Shown piece after piece: positions 1 to 9,116 of a stretch of DNA of 57,745 bases (within the stretch, counting starts at the first letter, position 1; each line of letters begins with the position of its first letter). Location: the NCBI RefSeq assembly GCF_004117935.1, contig NZ_SDOY01000100.1, positions 1 through 57,745 of the forward strand, given 5' to 3'. Origin of the DNA: Streptomyces roseicoloratus. GTDB taxonomy: Bacteria > Actinomycetota > Actinomycetes > Streptomycetales > Streptomycetaceae. The translations under genes and the position numbers were made by a program. The notes below the pieces were generated by a model, which made no database searches, was not told the DNA's origin, and was given only the letters and a program-made list of their open reading frames with translations.

Positions 1-365
1 ATCCGATTTCCTCGGTGCTTTCCGGTCCCTTTCGCTTTCGCTCCGGGCCCTTCCGGCGTTTCCGACTCTATCAGATCCTTTCGGGGTCTGATTCCCTGTC
101 AGAGGGGGTTGCCTTCCCGGCTGTTGGGCCGTTCCGACGTCTCAAACTCTAGCGGATTTCCCCGGCGGCTCATAATCGAGCCAATCGAAATGAATTTCGG
201 CATGCCGAAATTCGTCCCGGTAGGGAGATCGTGCGGAGTTGAGGTGCCGCTACTGCGGCGGGATGGCTGTCGAAGAACCGTTCCGGCTCCGTGACAACTC
301 GGAGAACACTACGCATCCCCGAGGGGCGTGTCAAGGGCCCCCTGGGAGGCGCCTGCCGGTCGGCT
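1..365. other. Noncoding left edge with a hairpin and a long palindrome
   Basis: I see no convincing gene here. The stretch is less GC-rich than its surroundings and holds two structured elements. A stem-loop lies at 70-92 (arms ATCAGATCC and GGGTCTGAT, one G-T pair, 5-nt loop). A perfect 22-bp palindrome lies at 192-213. The region could be the promoter of a gene running left out of the window, or the 3' side of the MarR gene. It cannot be assigned further without the sequence to the left. Confidence 0.5.
192..213. promoter_or_regulatory. Perfect 22-bp palindrome, operator-like
   Basis: The arms GAATTTCGGCA and TGCCGAAATTC are exact reverse complements with no spacer. Low-GC ends and a fully symmetric design fit a dimeric repressor site better than a terminator. 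It is 150 bp past the 3' end of the MarR gene, so the regulated gene is probably to the left of the window. Confidence 0.5.
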
Positions 366-932
366 TCAGTCCAGGTCCGTCAGGCGACCGCCGGCGTCCG
401 GCTGGGTCAGCTCCACGCGGCGGAGCAGGCGGATCAGCATCTCGCCCAGGCTGCCGCGCTCCTCCGCGGAGAGGTCCTGGAGGAGCTCCTCCTCGAAGGC
501 CGTCGCCATGCGCATGGCCTCCAGCCACTTCTGGCGGCCCTCGTCCGTCAGCTCGACGATCACGCGCACCCGGTTGTTCTCGTCGCGGTCGCGCGTGACC
601 AGGCCCTCGCCGGCCATGCGGTCGATGCGGTGGGTCATGGCGGCCGGCGTGAGGCCGAGGCGCTTCGCGAGCTCGCCGGGGCCCAGGCGGTACGGGGCGC
701 CCGAGAGGACCAGGGTCTTCAGGACCTCCCACTCGGCGTTGCTGATGCCGAGGTCGGCGACCTGGCGGCCGTACGCCACGTTCATCCGGCGGTTCAGCCG
801 GCCCAGGGCGGAGACCACCTTCTCGACCTGGGGGTCGAGGTCGCGGAACTCGCGCTGGTAGGCGGCGATCTGCTCGTCGAGGCTCGGCTCCTGGGAGGCC
901 TGAGGGCCGGACGGCTCGGGGGTGTCGGACAT
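366..932 (-). CDS. MarR family transcriptional regulator
   Basis: This is a winged-helix DNA-binding repressor of 188 residues, normal for the MarR family. The start MSDTPEP is chosen because upstream codons run into the divergent promoter region. The core (about residues 40-140) shows the expected pattern: dimerisation helices, then GPGELAKRLGLTPAAMTHRIDRM as the recognition helix region, and the wing TRDRDENNRVRVIVELTDEG with the family's D-R-R-like signature. It is transcribed divergently from an MFS transporter 125 bp away, the classic layout of a MarR repressor controlling an efflux pump and itself. The inducing ligand cannot be told from sequence. Confidence 0.9.
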   Translation of the reverse strand: MSDTPEPSGPQASQEPSLDEQIAAYQREFRDLDPQVEKVVSALGRLNRRMNVAYGRQVADLGISNAEWEVLKTLVLSGAPYRLGPGELAKRLGLTPAAMTHRIDRMAGEGLVTRDRDENNRVRVIVELTDEGRQKWLEAMRMATAFEEELLQDLSAEERGSLGEMLIRLLRRVELTQPDAGGRLTDLD

Positions 933-981
933 GCGGCGAGTATCCCACGCGGCTCGTTGGCGTTGAAGTCCTTCCATGTGT

Positions 982-1006
982 ATCTTTAAGCATCGAACTT
1001 TAGGAT
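982..1006. promoter_or_regulatory. Imperfect dyad between marR-like and MFS genes
   Basis: The divergent spacer is AT-rich against its surroundings. Positions 982-1006 form a broken palindrome: outer ATC/GAT and inner TAAG/CTTTA arms, with a repeated CTTTA element. This is the size and place expected of a MarR operator controlling both genes. It is an inference, since the symmetry is not perfect. Confidence 0.4.
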
Positions 1007-1056
1007 CGAAGTCTTCAGGGTTCAGGGCTACAGCACTGAACCCGCGACCGAAGTGG

Positions 1057-2352
1057 GTGAGTGTGACCAAGGCGATGGGCGCCGCGATGCGCCGGATTCA
1101 GGCAGGCAGCGCGCTGAGCGCGTTCGGGCTCGGCTTCACGGTGCCGTACCTCTATGTGTACGTCGCTCAGGTGCGGGATCTGGGCGCCGGTACCGCGGGT
1201 GTCGTGCTGGCCGTCTTCGCCATGGCCGCACTCCTGGTCCTGCCCTTCAGCGGACGCGCCATCGACCGGCGCGGGCCGGTTCCCGTGCTGCTGGCGGCCT
1301 CGCTGCTGGCCGCGCTCGGCTCGCTCGGGATGGGCGTCGCCTCCTCCGTGCCCGCGGCGGTCGGCTCCGCGGCGCTGCTCGGTGCCGGTACGGCAGTGAT
1401 GCAGCCGGCGCTCGCGACGATGATCGTCTGGTCCTCGACGCCGACGACCCGTACGCGCTCCTTCGCCTGGCAGTTCTTCCTGCAGAACCTGGGACTCGGT
1501 GTCGGCGGTCTGATCGGCGGCCAGCTGGTCGACGTGAGCCGGCCCGGCAGCTTCCTGCTGCTGTTCTCGGTCCAGTCGGCGATGTTCCTGGTCCTCGCGG
1601 GCATCGTGCTCACCGTGCGGATGCCCGGGTCCGCGGTCCTGCCGGGTGCCCGGCCGGCCGGCGGCAACGGCGGCGGCGTGCGGGCGCTGCTCCGGCACAA
1701 GGCGATGGTGCAGCTGTGCGTGCTGGGCTTCGTGCTGTTCTTCGCCTGCTACGGCCAGTTCGAGTCGGGCCTCGCCGCGTACGGAACGGAGGCCGCCGGG
1801 ATCGCCCCGTCGACGCTCGGCGTCGCCCTGGCCGCGAACACCGCGGTGATCGTGGCCGCGCAGTTCCTGGTGCTGAAGTTCGTCGAGCGCCGCAAGCGGA
1901 CCCGGGTCATCGCCGCGGTGGGTCTGATCTGGACCGTGGCCTGGCTGTGCGCCGGATACGCGGGCCTCGGCCACGGCAGCCAGGCGATGGCGACGGCGGC
2001 GTTCGTCTCCACGTACGCCCTGTTCGGTCTCGGCGAGGCGATGCTGTCGCCGACGGTCGCGCCGCTGGTGGCCGACCTGGCGCCGGAGTCGATGGTCGGC
2101 ACGTACAACTCGGCCTTCGCCCTGGTGAAGCAGCTGGCCCTCGCGGTGGGTCCGGCGGTCGGCGGGCCGATGGGCGCCTCGCTGCACGGGCCGTACATCG
2201 TGACCTTCGTGCTGTTCTCGCTGGGCATCACGTTCCTGGCGGTCCGGCTCGGCAGGCGGCTCACGCCGGTGCAGAACCAGCCGGCGCTCGCTGTGAAGGC
2301 CTCGCGGGTGGTGGCTCAGCACCAGCCCGCGAAGGAGCCCGCCGCCGCCTGA
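1057..2352 (+). CDS. MFS transporter (probable drug efflux)
   Basis: This is a polytopic inner-membrane transporter of about 431 residues with roughly 12 hydrophobic segments and the 12-TM major facilitator layout. The loop between TM2 and TM3 reads SGRAIDRRGPVPVL, matching the MFS A-motif (G-x-x-x-D-R-x-G-R-x). A second half-repeat begins after the central loop near residue 205, where ALLRHKAMVQL starts TM7. The divergent MarR gene suggests that substrates are toxic small molecules pumped out with the proton gradient. The start is uncertain: GTG at 1057 or 1063, or ATG at 1075, are all possible. A hairpin terminator follows at 2379. Confidence 0.87.
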   Translation: MSVTKAMGAAMRRIQAGSALSAFGLGFTVPYLYVYVAQVRDLGAGTAGVVLAVFAMAALLVLPFSGRAIDRRGPVPVLLAASLLAALGSLGMGVASSVPAAVGSAALLGAGTAVMQPALATMIVWSSTPTTRTRSFAWQFFLQNLGLGVGGLIGGQLVDVSRPGSFLLLFSVQSAMFLVLAGIVLTVRMPGSAVLPGARPAGGNGGGVRALLRHKAMVQLCVLGFVLFFACYGQFESGLAAYGTEAAGIAPSTLGVALAANTAVIVAAQFLVLKFVERRKRTRVIAAVGLIWTVAWLCAGYAGLGHGSQAMATAAFVSTYALFGLGEAMLSPTVAPLVADLAPESMVGTYNSAFALVKQLALAVGPAVGGPMGASLHGPYIVTFVLFSLGITFLAVRLGRRLTPVQNQPALAVKASRVVAQHQPAKEPAAA

Positions 2353-2378
2353 CCCCCGCCCGCTCCTCCTGCCCCCGT

Positions 2379-2405
2379 ACGGGCCCGCTTCCCCAGCGGG
2401 CCCGT
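2379..2405 (+). terminator. Hairpin terminator after MFS gene
   Basis: An 11-bp perfect stem (ACGGGCCCGCT / AGCGGGCCCGT) with a 5-nt loop is followed by TTTC. It lies 27 bases after the MFS stop codon and before the convergent phosphatase gene. Confidence 0.7.
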
Positions 2406-2468
2406 TTCGCGTCAGGCACGCGGTACGACAGGGCCGTACGAACCTGGCGCGGCTCAGTCCGGCGCGGC

Positions 2469-4121
2469 TCAGTCCGGCAGGGCGAACTCGCACCACACCG
2501 CTTTGCCGCCGCCGGGAGTGCGGCGGCTCCCCCAGGACGAAGCGATCGTCGCGATGATCGAGATTCCTCGGCCGGCCTCGTCCTCCGACTCGGCGCGGCG
2601 GCGGCGCGGGAGGTGGTCGTCCCCGTCCGTGACCTCGATGATCAGCCGGCGGTCGGTGCGGCGCAGCCGCAGCCGCATGGGCGGGGTGCCGTGCTGGAGG
2701 GAGTTGCCCACCAGCTCACTGGTCGCGAGGACGCCCAGGTCGCGCAGCTCGACCGGGAAGCGCCAGCTGGCGAGGACGCCGGAGGCGAAGGCACGCGCGC
2801 GTGGCGCGGCTTCGACGCCGCCGAGGAGCTCCAGGGCCGCGTTGTGGAAGAGCTCGGCGTCGGCTCCCTTGCGGGCGGGGTGCTGGACGACGAGGACGGC
2901 CACGTCGTCGTCGTGCTCGGCGGTGACGCCGAGGGAGCGGAGCAGCCGGTCGCAGACGACCTGCGGGGTCCCGGTGGCTCCGGCGAGGGCGCGCTCCAGG
3001 GCGCTGACGCCCTCGTCGATGTCCTCGCGGCGCCGCTCGACGAGGCCGTCGGTGTAGAGGACGGCGGTGGAGCCGGGCGGCAGGGCGATGCTGCCGGAGG
3101 TGTGGAGCCAGCCTCCGGTGCCGAGCGGCGGTCCTGTGGGGTCGGCGGCGCGGCGGACGGTGCCGTCCTCGTCCCGTACGAGGATCGGGAGGTGGCCCGC
3201 GGAGGCGTAGACGAGCCGGCCCTCGTTGGGGTCGTGGACCGCGTAGACGCAGGTGGCGATCTGGCTGGCGTCGATCTCGGCGGCGAGGCCGTCGAGCAGC
3301 TGGAGCACCTCGTGCGGCGGCAGGTCGAGGCGCGCGTAGGCGCGGACGGCGGTGCGCAGCTGGCCCATGACGGCTGCGGCGCGCACGCCGCGGCCCATGA
3401 CGTCGCCGATGACGAGGGCGGTGCGGCCGGCGCCGAGGGTGATGACGTCGTACCAGTCTCCGCCGACGGCGGCGTCGGTGCCGCCGGGCTGGTAGGTGGC
3501 GGCGATGCGCAGGTCGTCGGGCTGCTCCAGCTCCTGCGGGAGCAGGGAGCGCTGGAGGGTGACGGCGGTCTCGCGGTGGCGGCGCTCGCTGGCGCGGAGC
3601 CGTTCGGCGGCCTCGGCGTGGTCGGTGACGTCGGCGGCGTGGACGAGGACGCCGCCGTCGGCGAGGTGCGGGCTGTCCACGGGCAGGCAGGTGACGGTGT
3701 AGGAGCCGCCGTCCTGGGTGCGGCGGGACTTCACGGTGCGTGGCTTGCCGCTGCGGAGCACCTGGTCGAGGAGCGGGAGCAGGCCGAGCTCCTCCGCCTC
3801 GGGGCAGCTGTCGGCGACGGTGGCCCCGGTGGTGCGGGGGCCGAACGCGGCGGCGTACGCGTCGTTGACGTAGGCGATGCGGTGCTCCGGGCCGTGCACG
3901 AGCGCGACCAGGCCGGGGAGGCGGCCGACGATCTCCCGCACGGTGAAGTCCTCGAGGGTGGGGCCCTCGGCGGCATCGGCGGGCGCTCCGGCCGCGTCGG
4001 CGGGCTGGTCCGGCCGGGGCCCGTACTCACCGCGGGCCGCGGGCACGGAGCCCTCGGTCCCGCGGGCCGCCGCGCGGCGCTGCGTACCGGGGAGCCGGGC
4101 GCTCCAACGGGTGAAGTTCAC
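2469..4121 (-). CDS. PAS - SpoIIE-type PP2C phosphatase - HATPase_c protein
   Basis: This 550-residue cytoplasmic regulator joins a PAS sensor (about 55-165), a SpoIIE/RsbU-type serine phosphatase (about 185-390) and a C-terminal anti-sigma-type kinase domain (about 410-550). The phosphatase has the metal-binding motifs GGDWYD (220-225) and GDVMGRG (239-245) and a late DDD metal site (EHDDDVAVL). The kinase has an N-box in SELVGNSLQHG. Proteins of this make-up are known to switch anti-anti-sigma factors by adding or removing phosphate, so this one probably feeds a partner-switching stress or development pathway. The start is GTG (VNFTRWSARL). An upstream in-frame ATG would add 65 unlikely residues. 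It lies head-to-tail with the NADH dehydrogenase gene. Confidence 0.88.
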   Translation of the reverse strand: MNFTRWSARLPGTQRRAAARGTEGSVPAARGEYGPRPDQPADAAGAPADAAEGPTLEDFTVREIVGRLPGLVALVHGPEHRIAYVNDAYAAAFGPRTTGATVADSCPEAEELGLLPLLDQVLRSGKPRTVKSRRTQDGGSYTVTCLPVDSPHLADGGVLVHAADVTDHAEAAERLRASERRHRETAVTLQRSLLPQELEQPDDLRIAATYQPGGTDAAVGGDWYDVITLGAGRTALVIGDVMGRGVRAAAVMGQLRTAVRAYARLDLPPHEVLQLLDGLAAEIDASQIATCVYAVHDPNEGRLVYASAGHLPILVRDEDGTVRRAADPTGPPLGTGGWLHTSGSIALPPGSTAVLYTDGLVERRREDIDEGVSALERALAGATGTPQVVCDRLLRSLGVTAEHDDDVAVLVVQHPARKGADAELFHNAALELLGGVEAAPRARAFASGVLASWRFPVELRDLGVLATSELVGNSLQHGTPPMRLRLRRTDRRLIIEVTDGDDHLPRRRRAESEDEAGRGISIIATIASSWGSRRTPGGGKAVWCEFALPD

Positions 4122-4227
4122 GGATCTGTATGCCTCGTGGTGTCGTTGCCGTGCAGAGTCACTCTGTGCAGGTGTGAGCCCACCTATGGTCACACGTCCA
4201 GTGTGGCCGGGTGCACTGACAGTGAAG

Positions 4228-5619
4228 TCAGCCCGCGGGCTCGCCCGGGGTTCCGTCGGGAGGGGACGGGTCCTTCGGCGCGGGTGGTGGGGCGGCGGCG
4301 AGTTCGAACTCCGCACGTGGGTGTTCGAGGGAGCCGAGGGAGACGATCTCGCGTTTGAACAGGCCGGACAGGGTCCATTCGGCCAGGACGCGGGCCTTGC
4401 GGTTGAACGTGGGGACCCGGCTGAGGTGGTAGGCGCGGTGCATGAACCAGGCCGGATAGCCCTTGAGTTTGCGGCCGTAGACGTGGGCGACGCCCTTGTG
4501 GAGGCCGAGGGACGCGACGGATCCGGCGTAGGAGTGCGCGTAGTCCTTCAGCGGCTGTCCGCGCAGGGAGGCGGCGATGTTCTCGGCGAGCACCTTGGTC
4601 TGGCGGACGGCGTGCTGGGCGTTGGGGGCGCAGGTGGTGCCGGGTTCGCCTGCGGTCACGTCGGGGACGGCGGCGGCGTCGCCGGCGGCCCAGGCGTGGT
4701 CGACCCCGTCGACGGTGAGCCGCGCGGTGCAGACGATCCGGCCGCGTTCGTCGCGGGGCAGACCGGTGGCGGCGACGAGCGGCGCGGGTCGGACGCCGGC
4801 GGTCCACACGACGGTGCGGGTGGGCAGCCGGGTGCCGTCGCTGAGCACGGCGACGCGGTTCTCGCAGGACTCGAGGCGGGTGCCGAGGCGGACGTCGATG
4901 TTCCGTCCGCGCAGCTCGCGGATGGCGTAGCGGCCCATCTCCTCGCCGACCTCGGGCAGGATCCGGTCGGTGGCCTCGACGAGGACCCAGCGCAGGTCCT
5001 CGGGCTTGAGGTTGTGGTAGTACCGCGCGGTGTAGCGGGCCATGTCCTCGAGTTCGGCGAGGGCCTCGACGCCCGCGTAGCCGCCGCCGACGAAGACGAA
5101 GGTGAGGGCGGCGTCGCGGATGGCCGGGTCGCGGGTGGAGGACGCGATGTCCATCTGCTCGATGACGTGGTTGCGCAGGCCGATGGCCTCCTCGACGGTC
5201 TTGAAGCCGATGGCGTGGTCGGCGAGGCCGGGGACCGGGAGGGTGCGGGAGACCGAGCCGGGTGCGATGACGAGCTCGTCGTAGGCGAGCCGGACGTGGC
5301 CGGTGCCCTCCTCCTCCGTGGCGAGGGTGGAGAGGGTCGCGGTCCGTTTGGCGTGGTCGAGGGAGTGGACCTCGCCGATGACGATGCGGCAGCGGTCGAG
5401 GACCCGTCGGAGCGGGACGACGACGTGGCGCGGCGAGATGGAGCCGGCCGCGGCCTCGGGCAGGAACGGCTGGTACGTCATGTACGGCTCTGGGGTGACC
5501 ACCGTGATCTCGGCCGTGCGGTCGCGCAGCTCGGCCTTGAGCTGCCGCTGCAGGCGCAGCGCGGTGTACATACCGACGTAGCCGCCGCCGACGACGAGGA
5601 TGCGCACAGGTTCGGTCAC
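4228..5619 (-). CDS. Type II NADH dehydrogenase (NAD(P)/FAD oxidoreductase)
   Basis: This single-subunit, non-proton-pumping NADH:quinone oxidoreductase of 463 residues is peripheral to the membrane. It has two Rossmann folds: FAD binding at GGGYVG (11-16) and NADH binding at GGGYAGVE (178-185). A later WAAGDAAAVPD motif contacts the FAD ribityl chain. The C-terminal part (about residues 370-463) is rich in aromatic and basic residues, including SLGLHKGVAHVYGRKLKGYPAWFMHR. This is typical of the membrane-anchoring region of actinobacterial NDH-2. The GTG start at 5619 has GGGACA upstream. A longer upstream in-frame extension is low-complexity and rejected. It donates electrons to menaquinone in the respiratory chain. 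Confidence 0.9.
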   Translation of the reverse strand: MTEPVRILVVGGGYVGMYTALRLQRQLKAELRDRTAEITVVTPEPYMTYQPFLPEAAAGSISPRHVVVPLRRVLDRCRIVIGEVHSLDHAKRTATLSTLATEEEGTGHVRLAYDELVIAPGSVSRTLPVPGLADHAIGFKTVEEAIGLRNHVIEQMDIASSTRDPAIRDAALTFVFVGGGYAGVEALAELEDMARYTARYYHNLKPEDLRWVLVEATDRILPEVGEEMGRYAIRELRGRNIDVRLGTRLESCENRVAVLSDGTRLPTRTVVWTAGVRPAPLVAATGLPRDERGRIVCTARLTVDGVDHAWAAGDAAAVPDVTAGEPGTTCAPNAQHAVRQTKVLAENIAASLRGQPLKDYAHSYAGSVASLGLHKGVAHVYGRKLKGYPAWFMHRAYHLSRVPTFNRKARVLAEWTLSGLFKREIVSLGSLEHPRAEFELAAAPPPAPKDPSPPDGTPGEPAG

Positions 5620-5954
5620 TGTCCCATGACGCAACGCCGTCCGGGGTTTGTCCACAGGCCCGGCAAATTGTGTGACCGGAGGGGTACGGAGGCGCGGGGT
5701 GGCGATTGGGCCCGGTGCGCGGGGAAGTCCGCAGGTCAGGGTGGGCGTGCCGGGGGCGGTACGGGGCCGGAATCGGGAGGGTCCGGGTCCTTGCTCCGAT
5801 CGGGGGGCGCACCGTACGGAACTGCCCCTTCTGAATTGACCCCGACTCAACTATGTTCGTACTTCATCGGGGAGCCCGATCGTCGTGCGCGGACCGGAAG
5901 CGCGGCAGGTTCGGACCCCCGTGTCAGGGCGGGGAGTCTCCGGGGGGAGACATC

Positions 5955-6731
5955 ATGAGCGGGGGAACGCTTATGCAGGTTCAGGATTCGTACGGCCAGA
6001 TCCGCACGGCGCAGCCGGTCGCGAACGGGCGTTCCGCGCCGCTGCGCGTGGACGCGCAGCGGAACCTGGAGCATGTGCTGCGGGCGGCGCGCGAGGTGTT
6101 CGGCGAGCTCGGGTACGGGGCGCCGATGGAGGACGTGGCCCGCCGCGCCCGGGTCGGCGTCGGCACGGTCTACCGCCGCTTCCCCAGCAAGGACGTGCTG
6201 GTGCGGCGCATAGCCGAGGAGGAGACGGCGCGGCTCACGGAGCAGGCGCGCACGGCCCTCGGCCAGGAGGACGAGCCGTGGTCGGCGCTGTCCCGGTTCC
6301 TGCGCACGTCGGTCGCCTCGGGCGCCGGCCGGCTGCTGCCGCCGCAGGTGCTGCGGGTCGGTGTCGACGACGTGGTGCTGCCGTCCGGTGCGCCGGACGA
6401 GGCGGCGCGGGTGCCGCACCAGCGGGCGTCCGTCCCGGCGGGGCCCGGCGGTTCCGTGGGATTCGGGGAGCAGGACGGTCAGCGGGTGGTCGGGCCGCGC
6501 GCGGTGCCGGCGGCGGAGCAGGACGACGCGGGGGCCGCGGAGCTCCTGGAGGTCGTGGGCAGGCTGGTGGACCGGGCGCGGGAGGCGGGCGAGCTGCGCA
6601 CCGACGTCACGGTGGCCGACGTGCTGCTGGTGATAGCCACGGCCGCGCCGGCGCTGCCGGACGCGGCCCAGCAGGCGGCGGCGTCGGCCCGGCTCCTGGA
6701 CATCCTTCTGGAGGGGCTGCGCTCGCGGTAG
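5955..6731 (+). CDS. TetR family transcriptional regulator
   Basis: This is a 258-residue repressor. The N-terminal helix-turn-helix (about residues 30-80) contains AAREVFGELGYGAPMEDVARRARVGVGTVYRRFPSKDVLVRRI in order, a canonical TetR DNA-binding domain with the VGTVYRRFPSK recognition segment. The rest is an all-helical ligand-binding domain, with a glycine- and proline-rich stretch near residues 115-170 that is less ordered than usual. The start ATG at 5955 is preceded by GGGGGGAGA, and a second in-frame ATG lies 18 bases on. It is divergent from the NADH dehydrogenase gene (335 bp apart), which could be its target. The ligand is unknown. Confidence 0.9.
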   Translation: MSGGTLMQVQDSYGQIRTAQPVANGRSAPLRVDAQRNLEHVLRAAREVFGELGYGAPMEDVARRARVGVGTVYRRFPSKDVLVRRIAEEETARLTEQARTALGQEDEPWSALSRFLRTSVASGAGRLLPPQVLRVGVDDVVLPSGAPDEAARVPHQRASVPAGPGGSVGFGEQDGQRVVGPRAVPAAEQDDAGAAELLEVVGRLVDRAREAGELRTDVTVADVLLVIATAAPALPDAAQQAAASARLLDILLEGLRSR

Positions 6732-6943
6732 TGCGCCGCTGAGGGACGCGCGGTTCTCGGTGGTCCGGCCGGAGTGGTCCGGACGGACGGCCGAGCATGA
6801 CACGAACGGTTGAGCGGTTACGCCCGGAGACGGGAAGTCGCCCCGGACGAGTGGTAAGTGGACGCGAGGGTTCGGCATGCCCGCGCTCTGTGGCAGGCTT
6901 GGCCGGTGTTCGGGTCCGAGCGTGCACTACGGGGGCTTCCGCG

Positions 6944-8992
6944 ATGAGCGGTGACAGTCGGGACGAGACGCCGGCCGCCGCCGGCACCGCGGAGTCCGGC
7001 GGCCTGCCCGCCGGACAGGTCCCGAGCCAGGGCGTGTTGGGCGTGGACCCGGCCTCGTATCCGGCTCCCGCGTCGGCTCCCGGTGACGGTGCCGCTCCCG
7101 GTGACGGTGCCGCTCCCGGTGGGGCCGACGGTGTCGAGGCCGTCGGCGGTGCCGGGCTCGCCGAGGCCGGCGTGCCGCAGCAGCGCGACGGGGGCGGGTG
7201 GGGGCCGCAGCATGCCGCGGACGCCGCCGATGCCGGTTCCGTCCTGCCGCCGCCGCTCGATCTGCCGCCGTCCGACGCCGAGCTGGTGCAGCGGATGCGG
7301 GAGGGTGACGACGGCGCGTACGAGGAGCTGTTCCGCCGGCACTCCGCCGCCGTCCGCCGCTACGCCCGCAGCTGCTGCCGGGACGCGGACACCGCCGACG
7401 ACCTGACGGCCGAGGTGTTCGCCCGCACGCTGCAGGCGGTGCGGCGCGGGGCCGGGCCCGAGCAGGCCGTGCGGGCGTATCTGCTGACGTCGGTCCGTCG
7501 GGTCGCCGCGACCTGGATCAGGACGCAGAAGCGCGAGCATCTGGTCGAGGACTTCGCGGTGTTCGCCGAGGAAGCCGCCCGGGCCGCCGAGTCCTCCGAC
7601 CAGAGCGCGACCTTCGGCGCCGGCCTCGACCTGGGTGCCGACGTCCTCGCCATGCACGAGGCCGAGCAGTCCCTCGCCATGCAGGCGTTCCGTTCACTGC
7701 CCGAGCGCTGGCAGGCCGTGCTGTGGCACACCACGGTCGAGGAGGAGTCCCCGAGCGAGGTCGCCCCGCTGTTCGGGCTGACCGCGAACGCGACCGCCGT
7801 GCTCGCCAGCCGTGCCCGCGAAGGCCTCAAGCAGGCCTATCTGCAGGCCCATGTGAGCCAGTCGCTCACCGCGGGCGGCGACTGCGCCCGCTATGCCGAC
7901 CGGCTCGGCGCGTTCGCGCGCGGCGGGCTGCGGATGCGGGCCGAGCGGGGGCTGCGCAAGCACCTCGACGAGTGCGCCAAGTGCCGGCTCGCCGCCGGGG
8001 AACTGGCGCATGTGAACGCCGGGATCCCGGCGCTGCTGCCGGTCGCCGTCATCGGCTGGTTCGCCGCCGGGTACGCGCTCAAGGCCGCCGGCATCGCCGC
8101 AGGCGGCGTGGCCGGGGCGGGCGCGGCCGGGGCCGCGGCGGCCGCCACGGGGACGACCGGCGGCACGACCGCCGGAGCCTCGTCCGCCGCCGCTGCCGAG
8201 GGCCTCGGCATTCCCGCCAAGGCGGGCCTCGCGGCGGTCGCCGCCGTCGCCGCGACCGCAGGCCTGGTGTGGGCGCTGACCGGCTCCGAGCCCCAGCCGG
8301 TCGCCCAGCCCGCCGCCACTCCGCCGGCGGTCGCCCCCGTCGAGACGCCGCCGCCCGCACCGAAGCCGAGCCCGAAGCCCACCCCGAAGCCGACGCCTCC
8401 GCCCGTACAGGCCCCACCGCCGTCGCCGAGCCCCACGCCCACTCCCACGAGGAGCGCGGCGCCGAGCCCGAAGCCCACCCCGAAGCCGAAGGTCACTCCT
8501 CCGCCTCCCCGGCCCACCCCGCCGAAGCCGTCCCCGACGCCGACGCCCGGGCCCGCCGTCTACCAGGTCAACCGGCTGCAGTACGGCGTGTTCGGAGACG
8601 GCACCGGGCCGGAGGTGAACCTCGCGCAGAGCAGCTGGATGTGGCAGCGCTCCGGCCTGACCATGGGCGGCACCCGCTACGCCCACGGCGTGACCGTGTA
8701 CGCCCCGTCCTCGCTGCTCATCGACCTCAACCGGCAGTGCACCGGATACGACGCGCTCGTCGGCGTCGACGACATCACCGTGCCGATCGGGCCGGGCGGC
8801 GTCCGCTTCTCCGTCTACGGCGACGGTGAACGGCTGTGGCGTTCACCGGTGATGCGCCGCGGCGACGCACCGGTCCCCGTCCATGTCGACCTCGGCGGCC
8901 GCCGCACGCTCCGCCTGGTGGTCGAGGAGCACACGCCGTTCGGCACGGCCGCGGTCGCCGACTGGGCGGACTCCCGGATCACCTGCTCCTGA
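6944..8992 (+). CDS. Membrane-anchored ECF sigma factor with zinc-finger and NPCBM-like domain
   Basis: This 682-residue fusion appears to combine sigma factor, its own regulator and a surface sensor. Residues 1-105 are a low-complexity Gly/Ala/Pro lead. Sigma region 2 covers about 112-175 (DAELVQRMREGDDGAYEELF ... DTADDLTAEVFARTL). Region 4 covers about 245-305 (FRSLPERWQAVLWHTTVEEE ... SRAREGLKQAY). A zf-HC2-like patch follows, with C314, H340, C344 and C347 (KHLDECAKC). Hydrophobic segments lie at 363-385 and 427-446. A Pro/Lys/Thr-rich stalk (450-540) leads to a beta-rich C-terminal domain (541-682) resembling the NPCBM carbohydrate-binding family. By inference the sigma domains face the cytoplasm and the NPCBM domain the cell wall. 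There is no separate anti-sigma gene next to it. Confidence 0.85.
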   Translation: MSGDSRDETPAAAGTAESGGLPAGQVPSQGVLGVDPASYPAPASAPGDGAAPGDGAAPGGADGVEAVGGAGLAEAGVPQQRDGGGWGPQHAADAADAGSVLPPPLDLPPSDAELVQRMREGDDGAYEELFRRHSAAVRRYARSCCRDADTADDLTAEVFARTLQAVRRGAGPEQAVRAYLLTSVRRVAATWIRTQKREHLVEDFAVFAEEAARAAESSDQSATFGAGLDLGADVLAMHEAEQSLAMQAFRSLPERWQAVLWHTTVEEESPSEVAPLFGLTANATAVLASRAREGLKQAYLQAHVSQSLTAGGDCARYADRLGAFARGGLRMRAERGLRKHLDECAKCRLAAGELAHVNAGIPALLPVAVIGWFAAGYALKAAGIAAGGVAGAGAAGAAAAATGTTGGTTAGASSAAAAEGLGIPAKAGLAAVAAVAATAGLVWALTGSEPQPVAQPAATPPAVAPVETPPPAPKPSPKPTPKPTPPPVQAPPPSPSPTPTPTRSAAPSPKPTPKPKVTPPPPRPTPPKPSPTPTPGPAVYQVNRLQYGVFGDGTGPEVNLAQSSWMWQRSGLTMGGTRYAHGVTVYAPSSLLIDLNRQCTGYDALVGVDDITVPIGPGGVRFSVYGDGERLWRSPVMRRGDAPVPVHVDLGGRRTLRLVVEEHTPFGTAAVADWADSRITCS

Positions 8993-9116
8993 CCCGCCCC
9001 GCGGAGGGCTCGCGCGGAGATCAGCGAGACGCCCGTCTCCCCGTCGCCCGGCCACAGCAGGCCGGGGAAGCGGGCGGACGCGGGGCCCGGGTCGGTGGTG
9101 TGACCGGGGCGGGCCG

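Noticed and set aside
1053..4358. Very long plus-strand open frame (1101 codons) across the MFS and phosphatase genes
   Set aside because: It overlaps two well-supported genes in other frames, has no family-like sequence and is Arg/Gly/Ala-rich as expected of GC-rich shadow frames.
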